A stretch of 64,000 bases of DNA. It comes from Epiperipatus broadwayi (taxonomy: Eukaryota; Onychophora; Udeonychophora; Euonychophora; Peripatidae). The stretch lies in assembly GCA_028023455.1 (NCBI GenBank), contig JAQFVV010000055.1, positions 4,930,030 through 4,994,029 of the forward strand, read 5' to 3'. Made by a program: the position numbers and the translations under genes. Below the pieces are notes generated by a model. That model was not told where the DNA came from. It saw only the letters and a list, made by a program, of their open reading frames with translations, and did no database searches. Of this stretch, positions 1 through 10,640 are shown one piece after another (position 1 is the stretch's first letter; every line of letters begins with the position of its first letter).

Positions 1-51
1 TTGTATTTTAAATAGTATACAGGAGAAAATCTAATAGTTAAGTATGTTTTC

Positions 52-1708
52 TTGGTAAAAGCCTGAAATCCGGGCAAAGCCGCTTGGAGCATTGATGCTA
101 GACAAAATCAATGAAATATAACGTTACTGAGCCGCCACAACTTTTTCTTTTTTTAGACAAGGTTTTTTTTTTTTTTCTAATATTGATTAAACGAATAATT
201 TTTATGTCATTTAGAACATGATTTCTTTATTATTAAACAAATTTTGATATTCATTTTCGTCACTTTTTGTGGGTTTTTTTTTTGGAACCTGACTGACATT
301 TTTTCAACAAATTTTGCTAATTGTATTTTTTTTCTTTTTATCATTTGAAAAATTCGGACCATTTCACGACGTCAAAAAATTTGTTTGAATCCCACCGCCA
401 AAAAAATAGAATACAATTATTTGCAACTTGTTTAGAACTTAATTCTACCTTTCTTTTTTTTTTTTGGCTTGACTAAATGGTTTTTCTTATTATTAATTTT
501 AGTTTTTTTTTAAAAAACACAATTTGTTTTCACTTTGATTTAGATTATTTTTGAATTAGCCTTTTTTGTGGGGGGGGGGGGTCTACTACAAGAAACAGCT
601 TTTTGAGTGGGGGGGATTTGTACTGTTATTATTAACAAAAAGGCAACAAAAATAGCCAATTATTTTAACAGCGCTGAAAAAAGAGAATCAACTTTGGGAC
701 TTGTTTCGAATTTTGATTTCTTTTTGGTTGACGTAATTGTTTTTCTTAATATTAAATCAAAATTTACTTTTGTGTTTTTGCCGATTAAAAAATTGTTTTC
801 AAACACCCACCCCCACACACTTGGAAAAAGAATTGTAACCAAAAAGTCAAGAATTTAACTTTTTTTTTTTTAAACAACTTTTTCTCACTTTTTACTTTGA
901 TTTCTATTTCGTTCGAATTATCTTTTTTTTTTAGCCTTCTACAATAAACTGCTTGTGGGGGTGGGGGTATTTCATAATTTGTTATTCTTAACAAAAAGTC
1001 AACCAAAGTCGTCATTTATTTTAACCCCGCTGCAAAAAATTGAATCCAAATACTTGTCAAACAACAAAAAAGGACACAAACTTTGGACTTTTTACAATTA
1101 TTTATTCGATTTTTATTGCTGTAATAAAAAGTGGACATTACATTTGCCTGACAAAAAAACAACAACACAATCTCATACACTTTCTGTACTCGGCAATTCT
1201 GAAAAGTTTCAAAATTGCACGTTCGTCTCAGACCTTTTAGTGGTCTCAAATATTTCCCCCCCCCCATGCTGAAACATGACTTAGCGCGTGAACTTTGTCG
1301 AAGCCTGTTAGAACATACACTTTGCCAATTTTTTACATATTACCCTTTTTTTCGGCAAGAGTGGGGACCATATAACAATTATTAATAATTAACAACATTT
1401 TTAAAATTGAAATGACATTACTCTATTACGGAGATTTGAAAAAGTTGTACTGCCTTGAAATTTAAACAATCTCAAGCGATACGGTAATCAGCTATGAATA
1501 GAACGAATATGCGTAAATAGCTTCGAAGCACAAAACAGGCCGTAATATTTTTGTGCAATGTCATGTAAAGCGGCCTAGCTCAATGGGTTAATACAATACG
1601 TAAATGTTGTATTAGCCTGCAAGGCCGCGGCTGCCAAAATGGCATTTTTATGTGTTTTGACACGTAAACAATGCCCCAAGTGGCCGTGCCCGGATTTCAG
1701 GCTTTTAC
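52..1708. mobile_element. TIR DNA transposon, unclassified family (copy E1)
   Basis: About 34-bp imperfect terminal inverted repeats: the left end from about 55 reads GTAAAAGCCTGAAATCCGGG, and the reverse complement of about 1675-1708 reads nearly the same. TGTTTTC (45-51 and 1709-1715) flanks both ends and may be a 7-9 bp target-site duplication. The interior is full of T, G and C homopolymers and internal imperfect repeats (for example around 540-610 and 920-980). It has no convincing coding frame, and the short open frames look accidental. The right 400 bp resembles 46850-47190 and the ends resemble 3378-4379, so this is one family with three copies here. Superfamily not recognised. Confidence 0.7.
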
Positions 1709-1715
1709 TGTTTTC

Positions 1716-2110
1716 GGTAACCAGAAAATTTTGAGCCACCGCATGTCATCTAGATATATGTTTCGATAAAGAATTTAATGAAATGGTATTATAAATTGAT
1801 ATAGGGTTAACAATTAATCATAGGACAAAAATATAAATTTTTAATACAACAATATAAATCAACTATTGGGAACATACCACAAAATCTCAAAATAATTTTA
1901 ACTTGTGCAGATGTCTAATATTTACATCAAAGTGATATTTTCAATTATTATCTACTATAATCCAAACTCCCAGATAAAAAGACCATTCCTGAAAGTTTAA
2001 AATAAAACTCTATTTTAAAATTTGATAAAATTTAAATTAAACTTAACATAGTGTATTCGTAAACAAAGGGAGTAAATTACTGTCCTCTCTAGGCTATGAC
2101 TTACAAGCAT
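1716..2110. other. AT-rich spacer, no feature seen
   Basis: Unique-looking AT-rich sequence with no coding signal, repeat arm or RNA gene that I can support. Confidence 0.5.
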
Positions 2111-2111
2111 T

Positions 2112-2497
2112 CTATATGTTAAACAAAGGATCAATAATAGAATGAATCCACTTGTTTTCAGGAGCTTTGATGTTTATAAGCATATCTTTTCTGAACATTG
2201 TTGGTAATTAGGAGTGAAATTAATTTATCAACCAGATGGAATTTTGCACTTAAGAATTATTAAAGTCGTAATCAATTATACAAGGCCGGATCCAGATAGC
2301 ATTGGTGCTAAAACAGAAATGCCTCCAGTCTTGAATAATTGATTATGAGTTTAATAATTCTTAAGTGCCATATTCCATCTGATTGATAAATAAATTCCAT
2401 GCTGAATTATCAACAATATTGATGAATGTATATTTATAAACATTAGAGCTTCCAAGAATAAGTGGATTAATCTATTCTTGAACATATAGTGTTTATA
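2112..2497. repeat. Foldback (long inverted repeat) element
   Basis: Two arms of about 170-180 bp are imperfect reverse complements around a short loop near 2290-2330. The best-conserved inner part is the run containing CACTTAAGAATTATTAAA, at about 2248-2266 and inverted at about 2352-2370. The outer arms contain AATCCACTT and TGTTTATAA in mirrored order. No coding potential; a MITE or foldback transposon is likely. Confidence 0.75.
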
Positions 2498-2499
2498 TA

Positions 2500-3049
2500 T
2501 TTATTGTTAAAAGGAGGTTGCCTTGACAGCAGTCTGAGATTATTGATTGTAATTGACATTGGAATTGTCTAAGTGTTGACAGGTTTGTAATGATTATATA
2601 TATATATAATACTCTAACTATTGGTTTATTAAGTAAATGAACTACTCTCAATCTATATTACATAATATTTATCACTGAGAATATTTATATTTACATATTT
2701 TGAGTTGGTATTAACAAGGTTGTAAATTGAAAACTTTCACAAATATCAATTAAAATAATATAAAATAATTTAGAATATAGCTTTCAAAATAATATGATTA
2801 ATTTAAAATATTCAGGTTTTTTTTTCAAAGTTCTTCAGGTAAGCCTCTATGAAAGAAATTGCAGGTAAGAGAAAAGCCAGTCCATTCTTTTCTTTAAAAA
2901 AAGTTTTATTGTGTACTTTGAATTGAGAATATTTCATTTAGGTAATAAATCAGTAGTTGGGTATTAATCTCAATGTATTACATAATATTAATTGCTATAA
3001 ATGTTTGTATTTACTTATATATATTAAATATTTTCATGGATTAATTATG
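2500..3049. repeat. AT-rich stretch with a degenerate direct repeat
   Basis: 2626-2700 and 2948-3030 share the same order of words (CTCAATCTATATTACATAAT versus CTCAATGTATTACATAAT, then TATTTAC and ATATATT). This suggests an old direct repeat of about 320-bp period. Nothing else is evident. Confidence 0.4.
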
Positions 3050-3285
3050 TTACGAACATAGGAATTAATGGGGATATTTCCATTTAATAATTAGAGAAAT
3101 ATGTCAGGAATACGTGTTGCTAAATAACCATCAAATCCCAGTGACAGTCTTTAATGCCAGACAGATTTATTAAAGCAAATAATTTGGCTTAAAGACTGTG
3201 AATAGTAATTGTTATTTATCTAGTAACATCACAGCTAATATATTTTTCTAGTTACTAAATGGGAATGACCATTCCTTTGTTTACA
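3050..3285. repeat. Foldback element (hairpin MITE)
   Basis: Near-continuous hairpin: the arm containing CAGTCTTTAATGCC (about 3148-3161) pairs with GGCTTAAAGACTG (about 3187-3199). The outer arms pair GGAAT...CCATTTA with AAATGGGAATG...ATTCC. The sequence is non-coding. Confidence 0.7.
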
Positions 3286-3377
3286 GTGTATATAAAAATT
3301 ATTAAAAATCTTGCAGATAATTACAATAGAAAGTCTTTTAAAGGATTCAAGAATTATGCATAAAACAATTTTGGTAC

Positions 3378-4379
3378 TTATTTTTTAGACCACGCAAGTC
3401 ACCTGAAGCACTTTTTATGTGCCAGACACATAAAAATGCTGTTTACATGGCCAAACTTATGGCCTCTAGAACAGTTCTGTTCATATTAGCCATTAGCATG
3501 CCTAAATGTCATTGCACACCAATCTTATGCCACGCTGATGTGCTTCATGAAAGTCTGTAAATGCACCCTCTTCATAGATCGCTACCATATCATGTGAGGT
3601 TTGTCTAGAAATCAGTTGGCCATAACTCTTGAAATGTACATTCCAAGCAATGATCTTACACCCTAGCTGACATAGTATTATGTACTAATAAATTTAAACG
3701 CATTGCCGTGCTTCCATACACAACTTTCAAGCGTTTTTAACAATTGGAAAAGGGTAGGGACAAGCACCATTGCAGAGAACTCACACGAAAACTCAACTTT
3801 GTGCGAGAACACATACGAGACAAATCAAATGGCTGAGGTTGCATTGCTATTGCATCTTTTGGATGATCCTTCGGATCAGCAAAAACATTGCCCCCCCCAC
3901 ACACACATCATCCCCCTTCCTGACCCTGAAATTGCACAATAAAAAAAAGTCTGGCACGGTAAGGTTATTAATATAATAGCATGTTTTTAAAAGCAAAAAC
4001 AAAAAAGAACTTGTTTGTTTCCAATAATAAATAAGTAGATAAATTAATTTATACTTTGTTTTCAATCCAAAAGAAGTACAGCAATTAATTTATACATGTA
4101 TTTTTTTTAATTAATTTCAAAATAATATCTGAAGTCGGACAATAAAGACAAAAAAGTCAGGCATAGTAATGTTATTAAAATAAAAGCGTCTTTTTAAAAG
4201 CAAAAACAAAAAAGAACTTGTTCATTTCCAATAAAAAATAATTAGATAAATTAATGTAGACTTTTTTTTTGGAATACCATAAATTGGACACTAAAGATAT
4301 GCTGGCCAGGTAACATTATATTTCTGTGTATTAAAGAGTGTAAAGTGCCACCAGGCGGCTTGTATGGTCTAAAAAATAA
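3378..4379. mobile_element. TIR DNA transposon, same family as E1 (copy E2)
   Basis: Terminal inverted repeats of about 37 bp: the left end starts TTATTTTTTAGACCACGCAA and the right end inverts to TTATTTTTTAGACCATACAA. The subterminal sequence matches the left end of E1 (GCA-TT, then GCCAGACA, then TGGCC). A frame at 3703-3942 (+) shares a short stretch (NTYETNQMAE) with a frame at 46572-46835 (-) in copy E3 ([10 protein letters not shown]), so a vestige of a common protein may survive. AT-rich repeats at 3945-4060 and 4145-4260 duplicate each other. No target duplication was resolved. Confidence 0.65.
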
Positions 4380-4513
4380 CCACAATTTCTAAATAATCTC
4401 TTACATATGCAATATTATATTAATGGGGAATAGGGTCTTTGTTAAATGAAATTAGCCATTATGTGAATTAGATATTTTTTTAAAATTCCTAAATACAAAA
4501 AACCAAAATATTA

Positions 4514-5571
4514 CTGGGTTTTTTTAAATAAAAGATCCATCCAAATAAAGGCCCATCTGAGCCTATATTTAGATTTTGGTTTCTAAATAGAAACCCATGG
4601 GTCTTTATTTGTGAACAAATAATAGCATATTTCTATGATCCGTGCATCATGAAGATACTAAAGATGGATTCAGTGCATTCAAGTAATATAATATGACTCA
4701 ATGTCACATGTCAATTTATCTACTCATTGCAACATTTAACTTTATAGATGAAAAATAAAAAGTTTAGAAAATGAAAATCTTATAGTATATCCAGGAAAAA
4801 CTACAATTTGTGTCACATTTAAAAGCAAGAAAAGTCAAAATTTGATATTGCAAAAGTAGGCACCAACAAAAAAAAACAAAACAGAATTATTAAAGCAGAT
4901 TAAAAAGAATGTAAACACAAACATCTTAAGGGTTCAGGAAGGAAGGCAGTCTATCCTGAAATTGAGAAAAAAATTATACAAAATTTTCAAAAAGGAATGA
5001 GAAAAACAATAATCAGTTGTGCATAACGCATTGTAAAATTATAGTTTTTTTACCAGAATTTGGCCTTCAAATACCACTTGGTTTTAAAGTCAATAACAAG
5101 TTTTTATTTGGATGGATCAGGAGGCATTGGATTAAATCATGTAAAATAAATCATCATGGACTCAAAATTGAATCTGATGGAGCAGTTGAATCTTTATGAT
5201 CTCGATGCTATTGCTGGGAGTGATGAAGACTTAATAGAATTGGATGAAGATGAGAATAATTCTTTCACCACTATCTCGGATTGTTCTGATACAACAGATT
5301 CTGAATGAAAATTATTCCTTATAAATTACATACTTTTCAGCAATTTTTACTAGCCTTTTATATTGATAATTTTTTCATATATTTTTCATATTATATTATT
5401 ACATTATATTTATACTTTCATATAACAATAATTTAGAATTTCAGACTGTTTTTATTTTTGTAAGATGTAATAATTAAAATAAAAATGACCTTCATTAGCC
5501 AAATAAATGTTATTTCAAAATTAATGTGTTTCCATTAAGAAGTACACGGGCTTCTTATCCAAAAAATCCGG
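4514..5571 (+). mobile_element. Internally deleted pogo/Tigger-like transposon
   Basis: TA dinucleotides (4512-4513, 5572-5573) flank short inverted ends: CTGGGTTTTTTTAAATAA on the left, and CCGGATTTTTTGGATAAG on inversion of the right end. The interior at about 4928-5003 encodes KGSGRKAVYPEIEKKI, which resembles the DNA-binding helix-turn-helix linker of pogo-like and CENP-B-type transposases. A frame at 5156-5308 resembles the acidic C-terminal tail. The DDE catalytic core between them is absent, so this is a deletion derivative dependent on a transposase supplied in trans. The family match is from recall. Confidence 0.6.
5156..5308 (+). pseudogene. C-terminal tail of pogo-like transposase (50 codons)
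   Basis: An open frame of 50 codons preceded in frame by TAA three codons upstream. The product is very acidic and contains the block AIAGSDEDLIELDEDE and a Ser/Thr/Asp-rich end. Tigger/pogo transposases often end with a similar LDGSEDDLI-type acidic tail. Its place near the right TIR of the 4514-5571 element fits a leftover 3' end of the transposase gene. It could be an independent microprotein, but nothing else supports that. The longer overlapping frame 5017-5199 is in a different phase and is not favoured. Confidence 0.5.
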
Positions 5572-5609
5572 TACTATTAATTATTATATTTGTCATGCAT
5601 GATTTAGTG

Positions 5610-5715
5610 CAGTGATATAATGGCTGCCTCTGGAGCTCAAAGACCATGGATCATGAGTCCAGGCCTCTTACTTCTGCTGCTCAAACTTTTTACGAATTCC
5701 TGAGAAATAAAATAT
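5610..5715 (+). repeat. tRNA-derived SINE, family S1
   Basis: tRNA-like head with a degenerate B box (GATCATGAGTCC), followed by a tail reading CTCAAACTTTTTACGAATTC then CTGAGAAATAAA. The same head and tail recur at 7868-7975, 29943-30050, 36222-36328 (-) and, more weakly, 6130-6245 (-) and 60120-60212. Confidence 0.7.
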
Positions 5716-6129
5716 AATTATTATTTATATTTCATTAGTTATTTTATTAATGCAACTAATGTAATATTTGTAAACGAAATTTTTAAAAAATGAATGGTAT
5801 CATTACTATAGACACGACTCTGCTTCTCACACTTTTTTGCATGAACTTATCTATGTATTAAAACATGTCTGCTTCCAGTTAAAAAAGCATACATATGATA
5901 ATTTTTAGAAACTTGATTATAGCTTGTGAATCTACGTCTTGTCAATGTCTGTATATATTTTTAAGTTGACATTCATTTTCTTCCTTTTTTTTCCTATCAT
6001 AAAATCAAACAGTTTATATTGATCATCAGTTTTTATTTGTATTGATTGCAATCTATGAATACATGTTAATTTTATTTACACTGAACACAATTTTTATTTA
6101 TTACAAAGATATTTTTAAACAATTGCAAG

Positions 6130-6245
6130 AAAAATAATCAAATGGTTTTTGCTTGGGAATTCATTAACAAGTTTAAGTATTGGAAATGATGGATCTAAAC
6201 TGCAATCCATGAACTTTGAGGTCTAGAAGCCATCACTATACTATT
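6130..6245 (-). repeat. SINE S1, diverged
   Basis: On the minus strand the order is tRNA-like head, B-box-like segment, then ACTTGTTAATGAATTCCCAA, matching the S1 tail. Internal point changes are frequent. Confidence 0.5.
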
Positions 6246-6249
6246 TTAG

Positions 6250-7594
6250 TAAAATTTCTTGGGGAACTAATTTATTTATACTGGATACAATTTTTATTTA
6301 TTAAGAACATGCTTTTAAACAACTGCAATAATTTGCATTTCTTCTTGTATATGTATTTGATATATAAAACATTTTATATTAAGTGGTTTAAACATTTGCA
6401 TTAGAATGAAAAAGTTTTTTAAAAATGACTTTTTTCATATTTTTTCTTTATATGTATTTATTTATATACAAAATTAAAAATGATCAAATTAAAACAAAAT
6501 TGAAATAGACAACTTACTATAAATAAAAAAATTATTTAATATATCAATCCGACTTTCATTCCTTAATGAAACTTTTCAAGATGGCTTTTTTTACACAATC
6601 ACATGACCAATTGCCCTGCAGAAACTCCTGCAATGGATCTTATTTACATTACAATAAATATAATTAGTAAAATACATATATGTACATAAAAATGATTAAA
6701 CTTACATTACAGTCCCTTTTTTTCTCATAATATATATATACAAATAATCTAAACAAAAAAACAACAACAATAATAATCCCTTCCTTTTATTTATAAAATT
6801 ATAACTTTAACTTTCCAATAATCTAATAATGCCCATATCATTATACATTTTTATTTCACTTTTCATTTCCATTATCTCAATCTCTTTTATTACTTTTTTT
6901 TATTATTCTTTTATATCCTTATTTTCTCTTCATATACATATTTTGTTCTTTTATTAATAATTTATATTTTATTTTTATTCCTATCTTTATTTTAACTTTT
7001 ATTTTACTTACTTTCTATATAACTTTCACCCTTACTTATGATTGCAACTATTTTTTTTTATATTTTTTTAGTCTCTTTTTCATATATCTCTATTATCAAT
7101 TCTCCTAACCTTTTATCCTATTTTTAATTTTTTACAAAACTATTTTCATATATATATTCTTTTATAGATACTTATTATTATTAATAATAATTTTTCTATA
7201 AAAATAATGTCCCCCCCCCACATTTCTATTTAGATTTGGCTTTATCTTCTTAATTAATATAGCTCCTTTTAAGGGAGGATTTATATACAAATTGCATTGA
7301 AGTGTAGAAAAGTTTAATATATATGAATATACAAAGTTTCATAATATTTTCTTTCTTTGTAATTTTTTACATATTTTATTACCTGAATATTTTTTTCACA
7401 ATTCATTTTATGTCCAGTATCCAAAAAATGTATATATGAATGGCAACATTATGGACAAATTTTACATTGAAATTTGATCATTTAAAGTATTTACTTATAT
7501 ATAAACACATTCACATAATTTAATCTTTTATTTTTTTATGAGTATAATGGTTCTATTATATTTATGAAATTTACTTTCAAAATCTCCAATGGAT
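6250..7594. other. AT-rich, gene-free stretch
   Basis: Low-complexity A/T sequence with a pyrimidine-rich block (about 6710-7190) and a C9 run at 7211. A short direct repeat (ACAATTTTTATTTATTA) occurs at 6089 and 6289. No coding signal. Confidence 0.5.
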
Positions 7595-7850
7595 ACCATA
7601 AGCCTATGAATAATATTAAACAGTCAAAACTCTCCATACAGTAGTGCCATCCAGTGCCAACCAGAGTAATCGATGGATACCAGAAGTGCCTACTCATCCA
7701 ATACCCTCTGACTAGTTTTTGGCTTGTGCATCCATTGATTACTTTGGTTGGCACAGGGTGGCATTACTGTATGGAGAGTTTTGCCTGTTTAATAACAGTT
7801 ATGTGCTAGCATAAGAGATTATGATCATGTGATGTTAAGTGGTTTAAGCC
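7595..7850. repeat. Foldback MITE, family M3
   Basis: Mirror arms carry CAAAACTCTCCATACAGTA at about 7624 and its complement at about 7765-7783, each followed inward by GTGCCAACCA and the GTAATC..ATGGAT segment. The right arm extends outward through ATGATCATGTGATGTTAAGT. Related pieces occur at 13470-13515 and at the right edge of the window (63850-64000). Confidence 0.75.
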
Positions 7851-7867
7851 TACGAATAGCATGCTCT

Positions 7868-7975
7868 GTGTGGTTTGGCGTAGCTGGTAGAGAATCTGAC
7901 TTAAGATCAGGAGGTCCCAGAATTGATTCTGGCACTCAAGCTTCTTATGAATTCCTGAGCAATAAAGCCATATAT
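7868..7975 (+). repeat. tRNA-derived SINE S1, best-preserved copy
   Basis: Pol III-like A box (TGGCGTAGCTGGTAGAG) and B box (AGAATTGATTCTGG), then the S1 tail CTTATGAATTCCTGAGCAAT. There is no cloverleaf acceptor stem, so this is a SINE and not a working tRNA gene. Confidence 0.8.
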
Positions 7976-8254
7976 CTTTGTATTTTTTTTACGGATAGCA
8001 TCAAACACTATTTGATATTTTAATTTTATCATGTGCATATGTATAGTGCAGACGTTTTAAATTTGTCATACAATATGCCAAAAACATATATATATATACC
8101 TATGATAATAAATTTAAAAATTATATAGTATTTGCATTAAGATATTAATTAAAATAACAAAAATCAAAAAGAAATGATATAGTAGACAAATGCATATTTA
8201 TATGTTTATGAAAATACAGATATTAACATTAATAAATTAAAACAATAATAAACG

Positions 8255-9295
8255 AACACAGTCTTCTATTTTAAAAATAACCCATATATGAACTATTATA
8301 AAGTACTAAAAATACTCCGTTTCGACTACATTCTTTTATAGTCTTTATCAAGGAATAACTACAAAATATATAAAAAACAATAAATATAAATACAAATATT
8401 CTACAATAATCCAAATACATATAACAAATACAAATAACTTTTGCCTTAAAACTCTTCTAACAAACAACTTTAAATTTCCATTGCGTTCGTTTCTTAAATA
8501 ACTTTCTTAAAATAATCCCCTATAATTATTTAATTAACATATTATTCTTTTTTTTTTTTTCAATTAACAGCATTTTCATTACAGATTTCATTTCATTAAT
8601 ATAAATTCCTTCTTTTATACTTCTTTCATAATATGATCTAATACATTCCCAAAGATTCTGTTTTAAAATCTTTATTTAAATTTATTTATATGACCATAAA
8701 TTGCAGAATTTTTATCATTCAAATGCTTGCTGTTTTAATCTTGTTCCCAATTTATTCTTTGTAATTCCAACGTACGACATTTTTTAATTATCTTTAAAAC
8801 CATCTAAACATTTTATGATATAAACTGAATTCATAACTTCTAAATTATTATCATTATTAATTAATAAATTCAACATTTTTTTTCCTTTTATAAACAGGAG
8901 AAATAATATTTTTTTTATTAATCATATTAAATAACTTCCTAATTTTAACAAAAAAACTTTTTGAAACATCGAAATCAACATAAAATATCTTACTATTATT
9001 CTTATTATTCATTTTTTCAATATTTTTATTACAAAACAAACAATTAATAAAACATTCCTAGGATAATCATTTATTATTGGAACACAGAAACCAACATAAA
9101 ATATCTTAGTATTATTATTCTTATTTAATCTTATCCTATTTTTTTTTTTTTTTTAATATTTTTATTACAAAACAAACGATTAATAACATCCCTAGACAAT
9201 CATTTATTATTTGTTAAAATTAGGAAATTATTTAATATGATTAATAAAAAATGTTGGTATTTATCCTGTTTATAAAAATAAAATAAAAAATTGAA
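8255..9295 (-). mobile_element. Penelope-like retroelement, 3' part with GIY-YIG remnant
   Basis: On the minus strand the region at about 8600-8850 encodes a decayed GIY-YIG nuclease: YIIKC, then MSYVGITKNK, then LGTRLKQ, then CIRSYYERSIKEGIYI. These are the order and signature of the C-terminal endonuclease of Penelope-like elements. Upstream, 8857-9039 encodes YVDFDVSKSFFVKIRKLF, plausibly the linker after the RT. Stops and frameshifts interrupt it. The 3' end (about 8300-8360) has the conserved tail TTGATAAAGACTATAAAAGA. 8880-8960 is repeated inverted at 9210-9290, and 8967-9079 is repeated directly at 9088-9210. The same element occurs on the + strand at 12375-13480. Confidence 0.7.
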
Positions 9296-9317
9296 ATACA
9301 AGTGTAAGTTAATCTGG

Positions 9318-9402
9318 ATGTATCGGTTACATTGGATAGAGTGGATGACTATAGGGAGCTTGTAAGTCTGGGTTCAAATCCCCTTTAATTACATCTAGGT
9401 TA
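9318..9402 (+). repeat. tRNA-headed SINE-like repeat, family S2
   Basis: Contains GGATAGAGTGGATGACTATA (A-box side) and GTCTGGGTTCAAATCCCC (B box). It is repeated at 11826-11902, 12298-12370 and 13169-13243, and inverted at 12937-13018. The downstream 150 bp (to about 9545) also recurs at 11905-12060, so it belongs to the repeat. Confidence 0.7.
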
Positions 9403-9929
9403 AGTATATACATTATACTTGTATTTCAATATTACATATTTGGCCTGTATTCTGCATATCCCTCCTCTGTATATTTAAATGGAATATATTAAGGTCCTAC
9501 ATATGAAGGTCAGATTGATTAAGGTCAATATGGGTATGACTATAATATTAGTATTGAAGCAATGGATCTGAAGTCCGATCCATGCTTCACAGCCTCCTAT
9601 AAACTTAGTTAGTATTGTAGACCTGAATTAAGTTTATAGTCCAATATCAGCAGGGTTTTGCATTAAAGCTAAAATTAATTACGTTTATATAATTTGTATT
9701 GCATTTAAATATTTTGTTAAATAAATTCCATTCTAAGATTAGATTTCTGTTAATAAAAATTACTTGTAAAACCTATTAGTCAAATATATATATATACGTC
9801 AAGCGTATATATATGAGTTAATGCAAAATTCTGCTGAAATAAAAAGCTTATTTTAAAAATGCTTATTTTACTATAAAAAAATAAGAATATATTTTTTGTT
9901 AAAATCTTGTTAAAATATGGAGTATGATT
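9403..9929 (+). repeat. S2 body/tail and AT-rich spacer
   Basis: 9403-9545 matches 11905-12060 (ATTAAGGTCCTACATATGAA versus ATTAAGATCCTACATATAAG, then GGGTATGACTATAATATTAG). The rest to 9929 is AT-rich, with a TATATATACGTCAAGCGTAT local palindrome near 9786. Confidence 0.5.
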
Positions 9930-10640
9930 TCATTTTGAGATAAGCCCACCAACATTTTCTAAAGGAATGTATGTTTTAATTAGTGAGCCCATTCAAGTCA
10001 AATTAAAGATGGCCTTCTTTTTCTTTCTTTTTTAATAAATAAAATTCAAATTTTAAAGAAAGAAATTTAGAATAAAAAAGTAAAAGTTATTTTAGAAAAT
10101 GTTACCTTGAAACAAAGGAAGCATGTGGGTGGGCTTATCAAGATCTAAGATCATCCAAACAATAGAAGGTAGCTTACAAAAAAGTTATAAATAGGAGAGT
10201 GAACAAAAGACTAGGTTATTCAGAGTTTTCTTGCTGGCATTCAGATTTCTCTTTGGAGAACTCTTTCAGATTTTGCTTGTGGAGATTTTATTCCAAAAAG
10301 TTAGACAACTGTCGTCTTCAAAATCATGAGAAGTTTGAACATGCTCAAGCTAAAAGTCATATGAATTTGATGGATTCTACTATGCTTGGCTAGGCAAATA
10401 AATAGCTTTGCCTATTGCCGAGGTTCCTAAATACCATCCAAAATGCCGTAGTATCCACCTAATAGTAATCTGAACTCTATGCTGTGTCTGTAGGACTTTT
10501 CATAAAAGCATGCTACTTATTTCCACTTTCCTTGTCCAGGCAAATACCTATCGATGGTTGGATCAAGCCACGAATGCCGTAGGAAACATGACCAAGGAAC
10601 CAGGACGGTAATCAGATCTCTCCTCCATTGAACTATTTAC
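9930..10640 (+). mobile_element. LTR-like region with hairpin and core promoter (possible solo LTR)
   Basis: A hairpin-forming segment begins GATAAGCCCACC (about 9940) and ends GGTGGGCTTATC (about 10129). Just downstream lies TATAAATA at 10186-10193, with an initiator-like TTCAGAG about 35 bp further on. The following 400 bp is less AT-rich and has AATAAATAG at about 10397. The order upstream hairpin, TATA box, transcribed segment, polyadenylation motif fits a U3-R-U5 layout, but no matching second LTR, PBS or target duplication was found. A host promoter or an ncRNA is an alternative. The frame at 10199-10393 matches nothing I recognise. Confidence 0.35.

Noticed and set aside
607-1272. Overlapping ORFs of 60-105 codons on both strands
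   Set aside because: They lie in homopolymer-rich transposon sequence, have no conserved motif and overlap each other in several frames.
5017-5199. 60-codon ORF overlapping the pogo-like tail
   Set aside because: The neighbouring phase at 5156-5308 has the family-like acidic tail. The longer ORF could only be an exon fragment or a shadow.
9325-9385. A tRNA gene
   Set aside because: B-box-like and A-box-like words are present, but there is no acceptor stem or anticodon arm, and the segment is repeated at least five times: a SINE.
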